Source: Proteobacteria bacterium CG1_02_64_396 (lineage in GTDB: Bacteria > Pseudomonadota > MNWR01 > CG1-02-64-396). Taken from it: DNA of 41,885 nt. The first letter of the stretch is position 1. Each line of letters opens with the position of its first letter. The translations under genes and the position numbers were made by a program. The stretch is from assembly GCA_001872725.1 (NCBI GenBank), contig MNWR01000020.1, forward strand, positions 1 through 41,885, read 5' to 3'. Positions 17,042 through 27,217 of this stretch are shown here, piece after piece. Under the pieces are notes generated by a model, which was not told the origin of the DNA, made no database searches, and saw nothing but the letters and a program-made list of their open reading frames with translations.

Positions 17042-18336
17042 TTCAAAAACTCCCGCGGATCGGTGATGACCCCGGTGACTGCCGAAGCGGCTGCGGTCAG
17101 AGGGCTGGCCAGATAGACCGCGGACTGCTTGGAGCCCATGCGGCCGGGGAAATTACGGTTGGTGGTCGAGATGACCTGCTCGGCCCCATGGGTGCGACCG
17201 AAGGTGTCGGCCGGACCGCCCAAGCAGGCGGCGCAAGAGGCCTCGCCGATGTCGCAACCGGCGGCCACGAAGATGTCGAACAGGCTCTTGCCGTTGTGGC
17301 GCACAGTGCGCAGATCGGCCGCCACATCGGTGGTCGCCGGAACGATGAAGGTGGGAATGGCCACCTTGCGTCCGTCCAAAATGCGGGCCGCTGCCACGAA
17401 ATCCTCCGTCTTGCCGCCGGTGCAGGAGCCGATGTAGGAGCGATCGAGCTTGGTGCCCGCCACCTCGGAAACCTTGGCTTTGTTGTCGGGGCTGTGGGGT
17501 TTGGCCACCACCGGCTCAAGATCGCTGCTCTTGTAGACGATCTGCCGCGCCACCTTGGCGTCGGGATCGCTGTAGACCGGTTCGAACGCCCGCTTGGCCC
17601 GCCCTTCGAGGAAGGCGAAGGTCTTGGCGTCGGGGGCGATGATGCCACTCTTGGCCCCCGCCTCGATGGCCATGTTGCAAATGGTCATCCGCTCTTCCAT
17701 CCCCAGCGCCTCGATCCCCGACCCGGCGAACTCCATGGCGCAGTAGGTCGCCCCATCGACCCCGATGTCGCCGATGATCTGCAGGATCAAATCCTTGGCC
17801 ATGACGTAATCGGGAATCTCGCCGTCGAAGACGAAACGCAGCGTCTGCGGGACCTTCACCCAGAGCTTGCCGGTGCCAAGGATGAAAGCGGCGTCGGTGT
17901 TGCCGATGCCGGTGGCGAACATGCCAAACGCCCCCGCCGTGCAAGTGTGGGAGTCGGTCCCGAACAGCACCTGGCCCGGAAAATCGAACCCCTCGTGGGC
18001 GAGTGCCACATGGCAGACCCCTTTGTAGCGAGGGGTGCCGAAGTCGTAGAAGTGCGGCAAATCCTGCTCGGCGGCAAAGCTACGCAAAATATCGAGGTTA
18101 CGCCGGGCGTGGGGATCGGCGGTGAAGATGTAGTGATCGGGGATGATGACCAACCCGTCCTTATTCCACACCTTGGCATCGGCGCCGAATTCCCGCTTGA
18201 AGATCCCGATGGTGCCGGGGCCGCAGACGTCGTGGGTCATCAGGGTATCGACGTCGATCCAGACGTTTTCCCCCGGCACAACCCGGTCGCGGCCCGCGTG
18301 GCGGGCAAGAATCTTCTCGGTGATCGTCATCGACAT
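17038..18336 (-). CDS. leuC: 3-isopropylmalate dehydratase large subunit
   Basis: The 432-residue aconitase-family subunit is shorter than the ~465-residue E. coli type and resembles the HacA/LeuC2 form. The [4Fe-4S] cysteines appear in IGSCTGGKTEDF and in SCAACLGG. FGTDSHTCTAGAFGMFATGIG is the substrate region. I chose the ATG at 18336 (MSMTITEKI), which has AGGAG ten bases before it; ten more codons are open upstream without similarity. It follows leuA after 50 bases and overlaps the VOC gene. Confidence 0.94.
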   Translation of the reverse strand: MSMTITEKILARHAGRDRVVPGENVWIDVDTLMTHDVCGPGTIGIFKREFGADAKVWNKDGLVIIPDHYIFTADPHARRNLDILRSFAAEQDLPHFYDFGTPRYKGVCHVALAHEGFDFPGQVLFGTDSHTCTAGAFGMFATGIGNTDAAFILGTGKLWVKVPQTLRFVFDGEIPDYVMAKDLILQIIGDIGVDGATYCAMEFAGSGIEALGMEERMTICNMAIEAGAKSGIIAPDAKTFAFLEGRAKRAFEPVYSDPDAKVARQIVYKSSDLEPVVAKPHSPDNKAKVSEVAGTKLDRSYIGSCTGGKTEDFVAAARILDGRKVAIPTFIVPATTDVAADLRTVRHNGKSLFDIFVAAGCDIGEASCAACLGGPADTFGRTHGAEQVISTTNRNFPGRMGSKQSAVYLASPLTAAASAVTGVITDPREFLK

Positions 18337-18386
18337 GAGCGTCTGACTCCTAAGAACAAGCCCCAAAGGGCGTCGAAAAACTCAAA

Positions 18387-19919
18387 TTAAAGCTGCGGGT
18401 GTTCGGTACGGACCCGTCCCGCCAGCTTGTTCAGCGCATTCACATAGGCCCGGGCCGAGGCGACGATGATGTCGGTATCGGCCCCCTGGCCGTTGACCAC
18501 TCGGCCCCCTTGCCGCAGCCGCACGGTCACCTCACCCATGGCGTCGGTCCCCGAGGTAATGGCGTTGACCTGGTAAAGCAACAGCTCCCCCTCGACCGGC
18601 ACCAGCGTCCGGATCGCCTTGAAGGCGGCGTCGACCGGACCGTCCCCTTCGCCGATCTGTTCTTTTTCTTCGCCGTCGACCGTCAGCACCACCTTGGCCG
18701 AGGGACGGGTTCCGGTGCCCGATTGGCAACTGAGCGCTTTGAGAACGAAACGGTCGGGAGAGCGGGTGATCTCCTCGTCGACGATGGCCAACAGGTCCTC
18801 GTCAAAGACCTGTTTTTTGACGTCGGCCAAATCTTTAAACCGTAAAAAAGCGCGGTTGAGTTCGTCCCCTTCAAGATTGACCCCGAGTGAGGCGAGCCGG
18901 TCGGCAAAGGCGTGGCGCCCAGAATGTTTGCCCAGCACCAGCTCGGTTTTGGTCTGCCCCACCGACTCGGGGGTCATGATCTCGTAGGTTTCTTGCGCCT
19001 TGAGCATCCCGTCTTGGTGGATCCCCGATTCGTGGGCGAAGGCGTTGGCTCCGATGATCGCCTTGTTGGGCTGGACGTTGATGCCGGTGATCGCCGAGAG
19101 CAGCCGCGAGGCGGGGGTGATCTGGGTGGCGTCGATGTTGGTGTCGATCCCGCCGAAGCAGTCGCGGCGCACCTTGAGCGCCATGACCACCTCCTCCATG
19201 GCGGCGTTGCCCGCCCGCTCCCCGATGCCGTTGATGGTGCATTCGACCTGACGGGCCCCCGCCTGAACGGCGGCCAGGGAGTTGGCAACCGCCAGCCCCA
19301 AGTCGTTGTGGCAGTGGACCGAGATGATCGCCTGATCGATGTTGGGCACCCGGTTCATCAAGGTGGCGATCCGCTCCCCGAAAATCCAAGGCAGGGTGTA
19401 ACCGACCGTGTCGGGGATGTTGATCGTTTTGGCCCCAGCCTTGATCGCCGCCTCGACCACCCGGCAGAGAAAATCCATCTCGGTACGCCCGGCGTCTTCG
19501 GCCGAAAACTCGACATCATCGGTGTACTGGCGAGCGTGGCCAATCGCCTTGATCGCCGCCGCCACCACCTCGTCGGGGCTCATGCGCAGCTTTTTTTCCA
19601 TGTGGATCGGCGAGGTGGCGATGAAGGTGTGAATCCTTCCTTGCGCCGCCGGAGCAATCGCCCGACCCGCTGCGTCGATATCGGCCTCGCGGGCGCGGGC
19701 CAGGCCGCACACCGTCGATTCCTTCACCGTCTGAGCAATGCGGTGCACCGCGTCAAAATCGCCGGGGCTGGCCACCGGAAAACCGGCCTCGATCACGTCA
19801 ACCCGCAGCCGCTCAAGCTGCCGGGCGATGCGCAGTTTTTCTTCGGTGTTCATCGAGGCGCCGGGCGACTGCTCGCCATCGCGCAACGTGGTATCGAAAA
19901 CGATCAAATGATCGGACAT
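18387..19919 (-). CDS. leuA: 2-isopropylmalate synthase
   Basis: This 510-residue enzyme condenses acetyl-CoA with 2-oxoisovalerate, committing carbon to leucine. The DRE-TIM barrel motif [16 protein letters not shown] is near 9-24 and the metal-binding [15 protein letters not shown] near 200. The C-terminal third (about 390-500) is the leucine-binding regulatory domain, with VDAAFKAI and [13 protein letters not shown]. So feedback inhibition by leucine is expected. It begins three bases after the pssA stop. Confidence 0.96.
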   Translation of the reverse strand: MSDHLIVFDTTLRDGEQSPGASMNTEEKLRIARQLERLRVDVIEAGFPVASPGDFDAVHRIAQTVKESTVCGLARAREADIDAAGRAIAPAAQGRIHTFIATSPIHMEKKLRMSPDEVVAAAIKAIGHARQYTDDVEFSAEDAGRTEMDFLCRVVEAAIKAGAKTINIPDTVGYTLPWIFGERIATLMNRVPNIDQAIISVHCHNDLGLAVANSLAAVQAGARQVECTINGIGERAGNAAMEEVVMALKVRRDCFGGIDTNIDATQITPASRLLSAITGINVQPNKAIIGANAFAHESGIHQDGMLKAQETYEIMTPESVGQTKTELVLGKHSGRHAFADRLASLGVNLEGDELNRAFLRFKDLADVKKQVFDEDLLAIVDEEITRSPDRFVLKALSCQSGTGTRPSAKVVLTVDGEEKEQIGEGDGPVDAAFKAIRTLVPVEGELLLYQVNAITSGTDAMGEVTVRLRQGGRVVNGQGADTDIIVASARAYVNALNKLAGRVRTEHPQL

Positions 19920-19922
19920 GAA

Positions 19923-20723
19923 TTACGTCCCCGTGCTGTCGCTGGGTGGTGGTACATCGGTGCTGGAGGCTTTGGCCAATTTGCGGCGGCGCAGCGAGGC
20001 AATTTTGGCCAGCGGCCCCGACAGGGCATACCCAAGCAAAATCGCAAACAACGCCACCTGGGGGATCATCGCCACCACGATCAATACCCCCACCACCTTG
20101 GCCAAAACCCCGAATTTCTCTTGGCTCTTCAGATCGACATCCTTGAACGACCTGAAGGGGATGCTGCTCACCATCAAAAAGGCCAGCAGGTAGATGAGCA
20201 GCATCATCGGGATCGAAAAGTAGGAGGGATCCCACCCCTGATCCTCATACAGCAAAACCAACGAGGCGATCACCCCCGCCGCAGCGGGAATAGGCAGCCC
20301 CTGAAAATACCGCTTGTCTTGATTGCCCGAATAGACGTTGAAACGGGCCAAGCGCAAGGCGCCCGCCACGGCAAACAAAAAGGCGGCAACCCACCCCGGC
20401 TGACCGAAGGGGACCAGCGACCAATGGTAAACCAACGCCGCCGGGGCGATCCCAAAGGCGACCATATCGGAGAGGCTGTCGTATTCGGCGCCAAACTCGC
20501 TGGTCGCCCCCAGCATCCGAGCGACCCGACCATCGAGGGCGTCAAAAACCGAGGCGAGCAAAATCGCCACCGCCGCCGAGAAAAACTGCCCGCTGGCGGC
20601 GTGGATGATCGCGTAGAAGCCGCAGAAGAGCCCCGCCGTGGTGAAAAGGTTCGGCAACACATAAACCGCCCGTCCCCGATGCCCTTTGCCCACCTTGACC
20701 TGCTCTTGCCCGTCGTCCGCCAT
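19923..20723 (-). CDS. pssA: CDP-diacylglycerol-serine O-phosphatidyltransferase
   Basis: The 266-residue membrane enzyme makes phosphatidylserine from CDP-diacylglycerol and serine. The CDP-alcohol phosphotransferase signature is complete: DALDGRVARMLG followed by EFGAEYDSLSD (near 60-85). About seven hydrophobic segments follow. The ATG at 20723 has GGAG five bases upstream; the frame is open for 54 codons more but overlaps psd and is unlike the family. Its product is the substrate of Psd, encoded just upstream. Confidence 0.94.
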   Translation of the reverse strand: MADDGQEQVKVGKGHRGRAVYVLPNLFTTAGLFCGFYAIIHAASGQFFSAAVAILLASVFDALDGRVARMLGATSEFGAEYDSLSDMVAFGIAPAALVYHWSLVPFGQPGWVAAFLFAVAGALRLARFNVYSGNQDKRYFQGLPIPAAAGVIASLVLLYEDQGWDPSYFSIPMMLLIYLLAFLMVSSIPFRSFKDVDLKSQEKFGVLAKVVGVLIVVAMIPQVALFAILLGYALSGPLAKIASLRRRKLAKASSTDVPPPSDSTGT

Positions 20724-20737
20724 GGTTGCTCCGCGCT

Positions 20738-21391
20738 TTAAGATTGCTTGGGAATACTGGCGATGATCGTCTGGCCCGCCGTCGTCTTCTCGCCCAGGGT
20801 CACGTTCACCGCCCAATCGGGGGGCAGGTACAGATCGACCCGGGATCCGAAGCGGATCAAGCCGTAACGCGATCCCATCTGCCACCTTGAACCGGCATCG
20901 GCCTTGTTGACGATGCGCCGAGCGATCAATCCCGCCACCTGCACCATCTCAATCTTGTCGCCCGCTTCGGATTCGAGAATCAAGCTGGAGCGCTCGTTTT
21001 CGGTGCTCGCCTTGTCCAGCGCGGCATTCACGAACTTGCCGGGGTGGTAGTGGTGCGCCTTGACCGTGCAGGCCAGCGGCATCCGATTGACGTGAACATT
21101 GAAGACGTTCATGAAGATCGAAACCAATTGCACCGGCTGGTCGAGGTGCAGCCCCCGCTCCAGCTGGACGATCCGCACGATCCGTCCATCGGCGGGACAG
21201 AGCACGATGTCGTCGCGGTCAGGGACCTGCCGGTCGGGATCACGGAAGAAGTAGAGCGCAAAAAGGGTCAGGGCTGCGAAGAGGATCCCAAGGGGGCACC
21301 AAACAAACCAGCCGACGACGGCGCCCGCAGCAAACAGGGCAATAAACGGAAAACCCTCCCGGGCAATGGGAGGGTGTTTGGGGTCGATCAC
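20738..21391 (-). CDS. psd: phosphatidylserine decarboxylase, short type
   Basis: The 217-residue proenzyme decarboxylates phosphatidylserine to phosphatidylethanolamine. It has two N-terminal membrane segments (about 14-47). The self-cleavage site is the Gly-Ser in IRFGSRVDLYLP near residues 181-182, where serine becomes the pyruvoyl group. FMNVFNVHVNRMP carries conserved residues of the family. The size is that of the short (~210 residue) class rather than the ~320-residue E. coli type. pssA follows after 14 bases. Confidence 0.94.
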   Translation of the reverse strand: MIDPKHPPIAREGFPFIALFAAGAVVGWFVWCPLGILFAALTLFALYFFRDPDRQVPDRDDIVLCPADGRIVRIVQLERGLHLDQPVQLVSIFMNVFNVHVNRMPLACTVKAHHYHPGKFVNAALDKASTENERSSLILESEAGDKIEMVQVAGLIARRIVNKADAGSRWQMGSRYGLIRFGSRVDLYLPPDWAVNVTLGEKTTAGQTIIASIPKQS

Positions 21392-21413
21392 GGTGACTCC
21401 TGGGATGGACGAA

Positions 21414-21441
21414 GGCCCCCCCGAAGGGATTCGGGGAGGCC
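21414..21441 (-). terminator. strong hairpin between ilvC and psd, no U-tract
   Basis: On minus, GGCCTCCCCGAA / TTCGGGGGGGCC closes a short loop. It is followed by TTCGTCC rather than a U-run, so it is at best a weak terminator; an RNA-processing or stabilising stem after ilvC is equally possible. Confidence 0.45.
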
Positions 21442-21448
21442 GCCAGAA

Positions 21449-22486
<1,038 letters not shown>

Positions 22487-22535
22487 TCAAACAGATGAAA
22501 AAAAACGAAAAATGGTGCCGGAAACGGACCCAAGA

Positions 22536-23051
22536 TTAAACGACGGTCAAAACCTGCCGCGGGATCTCGATCCCCTGGTGGCCACGGGCCATGGCGATCT
22601 GCCCGGTGCGCACCACTTCGAGAATTCCGACCGGACGGACCAGCTCCAAAAAGGCGGCCAGCTTGCCCTCGTCACCGGTGACCTCAATGGTGTAGGCCCC
22701 CGCGGAGACATCGACGACCCGTCCCCGGAAGATCTCGGCCATGCGTAATACCTCGGCCCGGCTGTCGGCCTCGGCTTTGACCTTGACCAGCATCAGCTCG
22801 CGCTGCACGTGGTCGACCTCGGTCAGGTCGATGACCTTAATAACGTCGACCAGCTTGTTGAGCTGCTTGACGATCTGCTCGATCACCGGCTCGCTACCGC
22901 GCGAAACGATCGTCATACGGCTAACACCGGGATCGTCGGTGACGGCAACCGCCAACGACTCGATATTGTACCCTCGCCCGGCAAAAAGTCCCGACACACG
23001 GGCCAAAACGCCAAACTCGTTTTCAACCAGCACCGAAATCAGGTGGCGCAT
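22536..23051 (-). CDS. ilvH: acetolactate synthase small (regulatory) subunit
   Basis: This 171-residue protein has an N-terminal ACT domain (MRHLISVLVENEFGVLARVSGLFAGRGYNIESL, 1-75) that binds valine, and a C-terminal ACT-like domain (about 85-165) that activates the catalytic subunit. Feedback inhibition by valine is therefore expected. It begins 21 bases after the ilvB stop. Confidence 0.96.
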   Translation of the reverse strand: MRHLISVLVENEFGVLARVSGLFAGRGYNIESLAVAVTDDPGVSRMTIVSRGSEPVIEQIVKQLNKLVDVIKVIDLTEVDHVQRELMLVKVKAEADSRAEVLRMAEIFRGRVVDVSAGAYTIEVTGDEGKLAAFLELVRPVGILEVVRTGQIAMARGHQGIEIPRQVLTVV

Positions 23052-23072
23052 CGTTTCAAGCCCCTGTCTTCA

Positions 23073-24773
23073 TCAAATCAGAATCATCTCTTTCAAAGCG
23101 GCGCCCGCCGGCACCATCGGGTAGACGTTCTCTTCCCGGTCGGTGATGAAATCCATAATCACAGGGCGGTCGCGGATTTCCAGCGCCTGCTTGATGACCG
23201 CATCGACCTCGGCAGGGGTGCGCGCCCGAAAGCCCGCCGCCCCATAGGCCTCGGCCAATTTCACGAAATCGGGCTGCACCGACATGTCCGATTCGGAATA
23301 GCGGTTACCGTAAAACAGCTCTTGCCACTGCCGCACCATGCCCAAATAGCTGTTGTTGAGGATGGCGATCTTCACTGGCAGGCGGTACTGCATCGCCGTG
23401 GCCAGTTCTTGGATGTTCATCTGGATCGAAGCCTCTCCGGCAATGTCGATCACGGTGGCCTCGGGATGGGCCACCTGCGCCCCCATGGCGGCAGGGAAGC
23501 CGTACCCCATCGTCCCCAGGCCGCCGCTGGTCATCCAGCGCCGGGGCTGCTCAAAACCGTAAAACTGAGCCGCCCACATCTGGTGTTGCCCCACCTCGGT
23601 GGTCACATAGGCCTGCCCGTTGGTCAGGGCGTGCAGCCGCTCGATCACGTATTGCGGCTTGATGGTGGTGTCGTTCTGGGTGTAGCTCAGGCATTTGCGC
23701 GCCCGCCACTCCTCGATCTCGGCCCACCACCCCTCAATGGCCTCGCGGTGTTCCACATCGAGATCGTGCCGGTCGATGTAGTCGAGCATGTCGGTCAACA
23801 CCGCCTTCACATCGCCCACGATGGGCAGATCGACCCTAACATTTTTGCTGATCGAACTGGGGTCGATGTCGATGTGGATGATGTCGGCATCGGGGGCGAA
23901 GGCCTCGATTTTGCCGGTCACCCGGTCGTCGAAGCGGGCACCGATGGCAATGAGCAGATCGCACTGGCTCACCGCCATGTTGGCCTCGAAGGTGCCATGC
24001 ATTCCGAGCATCCCCAAGAAGCTGGGATCGGAGGCGGGCACCGCTCCCAACCCCATCAAGGTTTGGGTGATCGGATACCCCAGGCGGCGCACCAATGCGG
24101 TCAACTCGTCGCAGGCGTTGGAGAGGATCACCCCGCCACCGGTGTAGAACAAAGGCCGTTTGGCCTTGGCGATCATCTTTGCCGCCCTGCGAATCTGCCC
24201 CGGATGCCCCTTCACCGTCGGGTTGTAGGAGCGCAGCCGGATTTCCTTCGGGTAATCGAACTCGGCCTTGTTGATGGTTACATCTTTGGGGATGTCGACC
24301 ACCACCGGGCCGGGCCGACCACTCGCCGCCAGGTAGTAGGCCTTCTTGATCGTCATGGCCAGGTCTTCGGTCCGCTGCACCAAAAAGTTGTGTTTGGTGC
24401 AGGGGCGGGTGATTCCAACGATGTCGGCCTCTTGAAAGGCGTCGTTGCCGATCAACGCAGTGGGAACCTGCCCGGTGAAGACCACCAGGGGGATCGAATC
24501 CATGTAGGCGGTGGCGATACCGGTCACTGCATTGGTGGCGCCGGGCCCCGAGGTCACCAGGGCGGTGCCGACCTTGCCGGTGGAACGGGCGTAGCCGTCG
24601 GCGGCATGGACCGAGGCCTGCTCGTGACGACCCAACACATGCTTGAGCTGGTCGGCATGTTTATAGAGTTCGTCATAGATGTTGAGCACCGCGCCGCCCG
24701 GATAACCGAACAGGGTATCGACCCCCTCTTCGATCAAACTGCGGACGAAGATTTCTGCGCCACTGATCTTCAC
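23073..24773 (-). CDS. ilvB: acetolactate synthase large (catalytic) subunit
   Basis: The 566-residue ThDP-dependent enzyme has an N-terminal PYR domain ([16 protein letters not shown], with E in [15 protein letters not shown]), a central FAD-binding domain and a C-terminal PP domain. It makes acetolactate from pyruvate. In the ThDP/Mg2+ motif the usual GD(G/A) reads GEA (Glu447), with the closing NN in [12 protein letters not shown] chose the GTG at 24773, preceded by GAGGA, because the 52 extra upstream codons run into the RNase P RNA. It is followed by ilvH and ilvC in one unit. Confidence 0.95.
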   Translation of the reverse strand: MKISGAEIFVRSLIEEGVDTLFGYPGGAVLNIYDELYKHADQLKHVLGRHEQASVHAADGYARSTGKVGTALVTSGPGATNAVTGIATAYMDSIPLVVFTGQVPTALIGNDAFQEADIVGITRPCTKHNFLVQRTEDLAMTIKKAYYLAASGRPGPVVVDIPKDVTINKAEFDYPKEIRLRSYNPTVKGHPGQIRRAAKMIAKAKRPLFYTGGGVILSNACDELTALVRRLGYPITQTLMGLGAVPASDPSFLGMLGMHGTFEANMAVSQCDLLIAIGARFDDRVTGKIEAFAPDADIIHIDIDPSSISKNVRVDLPIVGDVKAVLTDMLDYIDRHDLDVEHREAIEGWWAEIEEWRARKCLSYTQNDTTIKPQYVIERLHALTNGQAYVTTEVGQHQMWAAQFYGFEQPRRWMTSGGLGTMGYGFPAAMGAQVAHPEATVIDIAGEASIQMNIQELATAMQYRLPVKIAILNNSYLGMVRQWQELFYGNRYSESDMSVQPDFVKLAEAYGAAGFRARTPAEVDAVIKQALEIRDRPVIMDFITDREENVYPMVPAGAALKEMILI

Positions 24774-24864
24774 GGGTAACCGTTCCTCGTTCAGACCGGG
24801 AGATCCCGGCCGTCTCGACAAGACGACGGCGCCGGTCAAAAGCCGACGCCGGATATGGTTCAAA

Positions 24865-25238
24865 TAGGCCCCAGGCGGCCGTAAGCCGGGTTTTGTCCCG
24901 ACGCTTGCGCGCCGGTGGCATTCATTCATCTAGGGGCGCCGTTGCCGACGCCCTCATGCAGCCAACCCGGAGACAGGGCGGGCCACCCCGGTGTCTCCCT
25001 ATTCGGCCTTGCTTCGGGTGGGGTTTACCGTGCCGACCTTGTCACCAAGATCGCGGTGCGCTCTTACCGCACCTTTTCACCCTTACCCGCTTGTGCGGGC
25101 GGTCTGTTTTCTGTGGCACTTTCCTTGGGGTTGCCCCCACTGGCCGTTAACCAGCACCCTGCCCTTTGAAGCCCGGACTTTCCTCTCGTCCCCCCTCGAA
25201 AGGGGGCAACCAGCGAATGCCTAGCCGCCTGGGGCCGC
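24865..25238 (-). ncRNA. rnpB: RNase P RNA, bacterial class A
   Basis: The ribozyme subunit of RNase P trims tRNA 5' ends. On minus the conserved 5' core GAGGAAAGTCCGGGCT is near 25180-25195, followed by CAGGGTGCTGG and TAACGGCC. Further on come GGTAAACCCC and TAGATGAATGAATGCC. The 3' core ACAAAACCCGGCTTACGGCC lies near 24878-24898 and provides the CCA-binding and P4 strands. The ends pair perfectly: 13 bases at 25224-25236 with 24867-24879 form P1/P2. Ends are approximate to a few bases. Confidence 0.96.
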
Positions 25239-25252
25239 GAAGTTTGAACGTT

Positions 25253-25281
25253 GAGGGGGGCGGTGGCAACCAACCGCCCCC
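25253..25281 (-). terminator. GC-rich hairpin between apt and rnpB
   Basis: On minus, GGGGGCGGTTGG is followed by a short loop and CCACCGCCCCCC, then CTCAACG. The stem is strong but lacks a U-run. It may end apt transcription weakly or lie just upstream of the rnpB start. Confidence 0.4.
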
Positions 25282-25285
25282 ATGG

Positions 25286-25801
25286 TCAAAACTGCAACAC
25301 CGAATGGACCGGTACCGGCACCCGACCGCGACCCTCAAGAAAAGTCAGCTCGGCCATGAAAGCGGCCTCGACGACCTCGGCGCCCAATTCGTTCACTAAG
25401 CGGCACACCGCCCCGACCGTTCCGCCGGTGGCGAGCACATCGTCGACCACCAGCACCCGGTCGCCCGGCTCCAGGGCGTCAGCGTGGATCTCCAGCACGT
25501 CGGTGCCGTATTCCAGGTCATAAGAGACCGAACGGGTATCTGCGGGCAACTTACCCGGCTTACGCACCAAAATCAGCCCCGCCCCCAGCTTGTAGGCCAA
25601 GGCGGCGCCGAAGATGAAGCCGCGCGCTTCGACCGCCACGATGCGGCGGATCTCTTGGCCCACATAGCGATCAGCCAGCGCGTCGATGGCCCGCTGGAAC
25701 GAGGCGGGGTCGGCCAGCAGGGTGGTGATGTCTTTAAAGACAATCCCCGGTTTAGGAAAATCGGGGACATCGCGGATCGCATTTTTGAGTCGTTGCACCA
25801 T
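25286..25801 (-). CDS. apt: adenine phosphoribosyltransferase
   Basis: This 171-residue purine-salvage enzyme makes AMP from adenine and PRPP. The N-terminal [18 protein letters not shown] and the PRPP loop [18 protein letters not shown] (near 112-130) are typical. The ATG at 25801 has AGGAG six bases before it; nine further upstream codons are unlikely. It follows the nlpD-type gene by 32 bases, where many relatives have rpoS. Confidence 0.94.
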   Translation of the reverse strand: MVQRLKNAIRDVPDFPKPGIVFKDITTLLADPASFQRAIDALADRYVGQEIRRIVAVEARGFIFGAALAYKLGAGLILVRKPGKLPADTRSVSYDLEYGTDVLEIHADALEPGDRVLVVDDVLATGGTVGAVCRLVNELGAEVVEAAFMAELTFLEGRGRVPVPVHSVLQF

Positions 25802-25833
25802 GACGGGCTCCTGAAAACGGCGGAACAAAGGAA

Positions 25834-26628
25834 TTAAGGCCTTGACACCCAGCGACGGGGATCGGTCGGCGTGACCCCCTCGCGCACTTCGAAATGAAGA
25901 TGGGGCCCTGAGGCACGACCGGTTTCGCCAACCTGGGCGATGGTCTGCCCCTGGGTGACCTTGTCCCCCTTCTGCACCAGATTTTGCCGGTTGTGGGCAT
26001 AGGCCGAAACGATATCGCCGGAATGTCGAACCAGAATCAAATTGCCGTAGCCGGTTAAACCGTCGCCGGAATAGATCACCTCGCCGTCGGCGACCGCCAG
26101 CACCGGGGTCCCCTCCTGCGCGGCAATGTCGAGTCCATCGTGTTTTTCGCGCCCCTTGCGGTCGAAGCCACGGATGATTGTGCCCCCCCCCCCCACCGGC
26201 CAGACCATCTGGGCCGCAGGGGTCATCCCGGTTTCACGGGTTGGGGCGGCAACGGCGGTCGTAGCGCTCGCCACGCCGTTGGTTGCCACGTGCGGGGCGA
26301 CATGTGCGGCAGCGGCGACAGGAGCCCCCCCCCCAGCGGGCTTGCGCCCCAACCAGACCTCCTCACCCGGCTGAATTTGCCGCTGCAACGCCAGCTTTTG
26401 GCCAACATAAATGGTGTGGGGGGGCTGCATGCGGTTGCGGAAGATCAGGTAGTCGACCGAAACACCGAAACGTTGGGCGATGGAATAGAGGGTCTCCCCC
26501 TTGGCGACAACATGAACCGGGGGCAGGTCGCTGCGATAAGCGCCGTGTCCACATCCAGCCAGGATCAGGAGCAGGCTGAGTAGCCCCCCCCAAACCAGCC
26601 TCGATGTCGCCCCCGTTTGAATCCTCAT
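25834..26628 (-). CDS. nlpD: NlpD-type lipoprotein: LysM plus M23 peptidase domain
   Basis: The 264-residue protein has a lipoprotein signal with lipobox LLILAGC (Cys near residue 26), a LysM domain (about 38-82, [17 protein letters not shown]), an Ala/Pro/Gly-rich linker and a C-terminal LytM/M23 domain (about 140-262). NlpD proteins activate amidase AmiC at the septum. Here the zinc ligands look intact: KHDGLDIA and GPHLHFEV, whereas E. coli NlpD has lost them. Direct endopeptidase activity is therefore possible. It is the last gene of the surE-pcm-yqaA-nlpD run. Confidence 0.9.
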   Translation of the reverse strand: MRIQTGATSRLVWGGLLSLLLILAGCGHGAYRSDLPPVHVVAKGETLYSIAQRFGVSVDYLIFRNRMQPPHTIYVGQKLALQRQIQPGEEVWLGRKPAGGGAPVAAAAHVAPHVATNGVASATTAVAAPTRETGMTPAAQMVWPVGGGGTIIRGFDRKGREKHDGLDIAAQEGTPVLAVADGEVIYSGDGLTGYGNLILVRHSGDIVSAYAHNRQNLVQKGDKVTQGQTIAQVGETGRASGPHLHFEVREGVTPTDPRRWVSRP

Positions 26629-26644
26629 CTCTACCCCAGCGACC

Positions 26645-27217
26645 TCACCCCTTTAAAAGCCACCACAACCCGAAAGCGACCGCCACCAGCGCCGTGGTGA
26701 GCCAGGCAATGTTGCGCTCCAACCAATGTTGCAACGGCTCGCCCCCCCAGCGGATCAACCCCGCCACCAGGAAAAACCGCATGCCCCGCGCTGGAATCGA
26801 TACCGCCGTCAGCAACCATAACGGAATCTGAAATAATCCGGCGGCAATGGTGAAGACCTTGTAGGGGATGGGGGTGAACCCAGCTGCAAAGATGATCCAG
26901 GCGGCATAAGCCTCGAACCACGCCCCCACCTGATCAAACTTCGTCTCCAGGTGGTACAGGGCCAAGATGGGGCGGGCCAGCGCCTCAAAAGCGAAGGCAC
27001 CAATCAACCAGCCGAGCACCCCTCCGATCACCGAACCCAGGGTGGTGATCCAGGCGTAGCGCCACGCTTTGTTGGGCTGAGCCAGTGTCATGGGGGCCAG
27101 CAGGGTATCGGGAGGAATCGGAAAGAATGAGGATTCGGCCACCGCTACGCCGAACAGGTAACGGCTCGCGTGAGGATGGGCGCTCCAACGCAATGCCGCC
27201 CGGTAAGCCCGTTGCAT
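26645..27217 (-). CDS. yqaA: YqaA/DedA-type membrane protein
   Basis: The 190-residue protein has four to five membrane segments (about 20-45, 55-78, 108-128, 135-155, 172-188). FPIPPDTLLAPM, GSVIGGVLGWLIG and GFTPIPYKVFTIAAG match the VTT/DedA-like YqaA family, thought to include lipid flippases. The ATG overlaps the pcm stop (TGATG); a GTG one codon earlier is possible. Placement between pcm and nlpD is conserved in many proteobacteria. Confidence 0.87.
   Translation of the reverse strand: MQRAYRAALRWSAHPHASRYLFGVAVAESSFFPIPPDTLLAPMTLAQPNKAWRYAWITTLGSVIGGVLGWLIGAFAFEALARPILALYHLETKFDQVGAWFEAYAAWIIFAAGFTPIPYKVFTIAAGLFQIPLWLLTAVSIPARGMRFFLVAGLIRWGGEPLQHWLERNIAWLTTALVAVAFGLWWLLKG

Noticed and set aside
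18912-20741. 609-codon plus-strand open frame across leuA and pssA
   Set aside because: It crosses two well-supported genes in antisense, is His/Asp/Gly-rich as expected of such shadows, and matches no family.
22809-24779. 656-codon plus-strand open frame opposite ilvB and ilvH
   Set aside because: Antisense shadow; the minus strand encodes clear acetolactate synthase subunits.
24774-24864. Branched-chain amino acid leader peptide before ilvB
   Set aside because: Hairpins exist, but no short frame rich in Leu, Val or Ile codons with a ribosome site was found.
24774-24929. 52-codon N-terminal extension of ilvB
   Set aside because: It would run through the RNase P RNA 3' end and is unlike IlvB; the GTG at 24773 fits better.
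25253-25281. Riboswitch before rnpB or after apt
   Set aside because: Only a simple GC-rich hairpin is present, with no conserved aptamer core.
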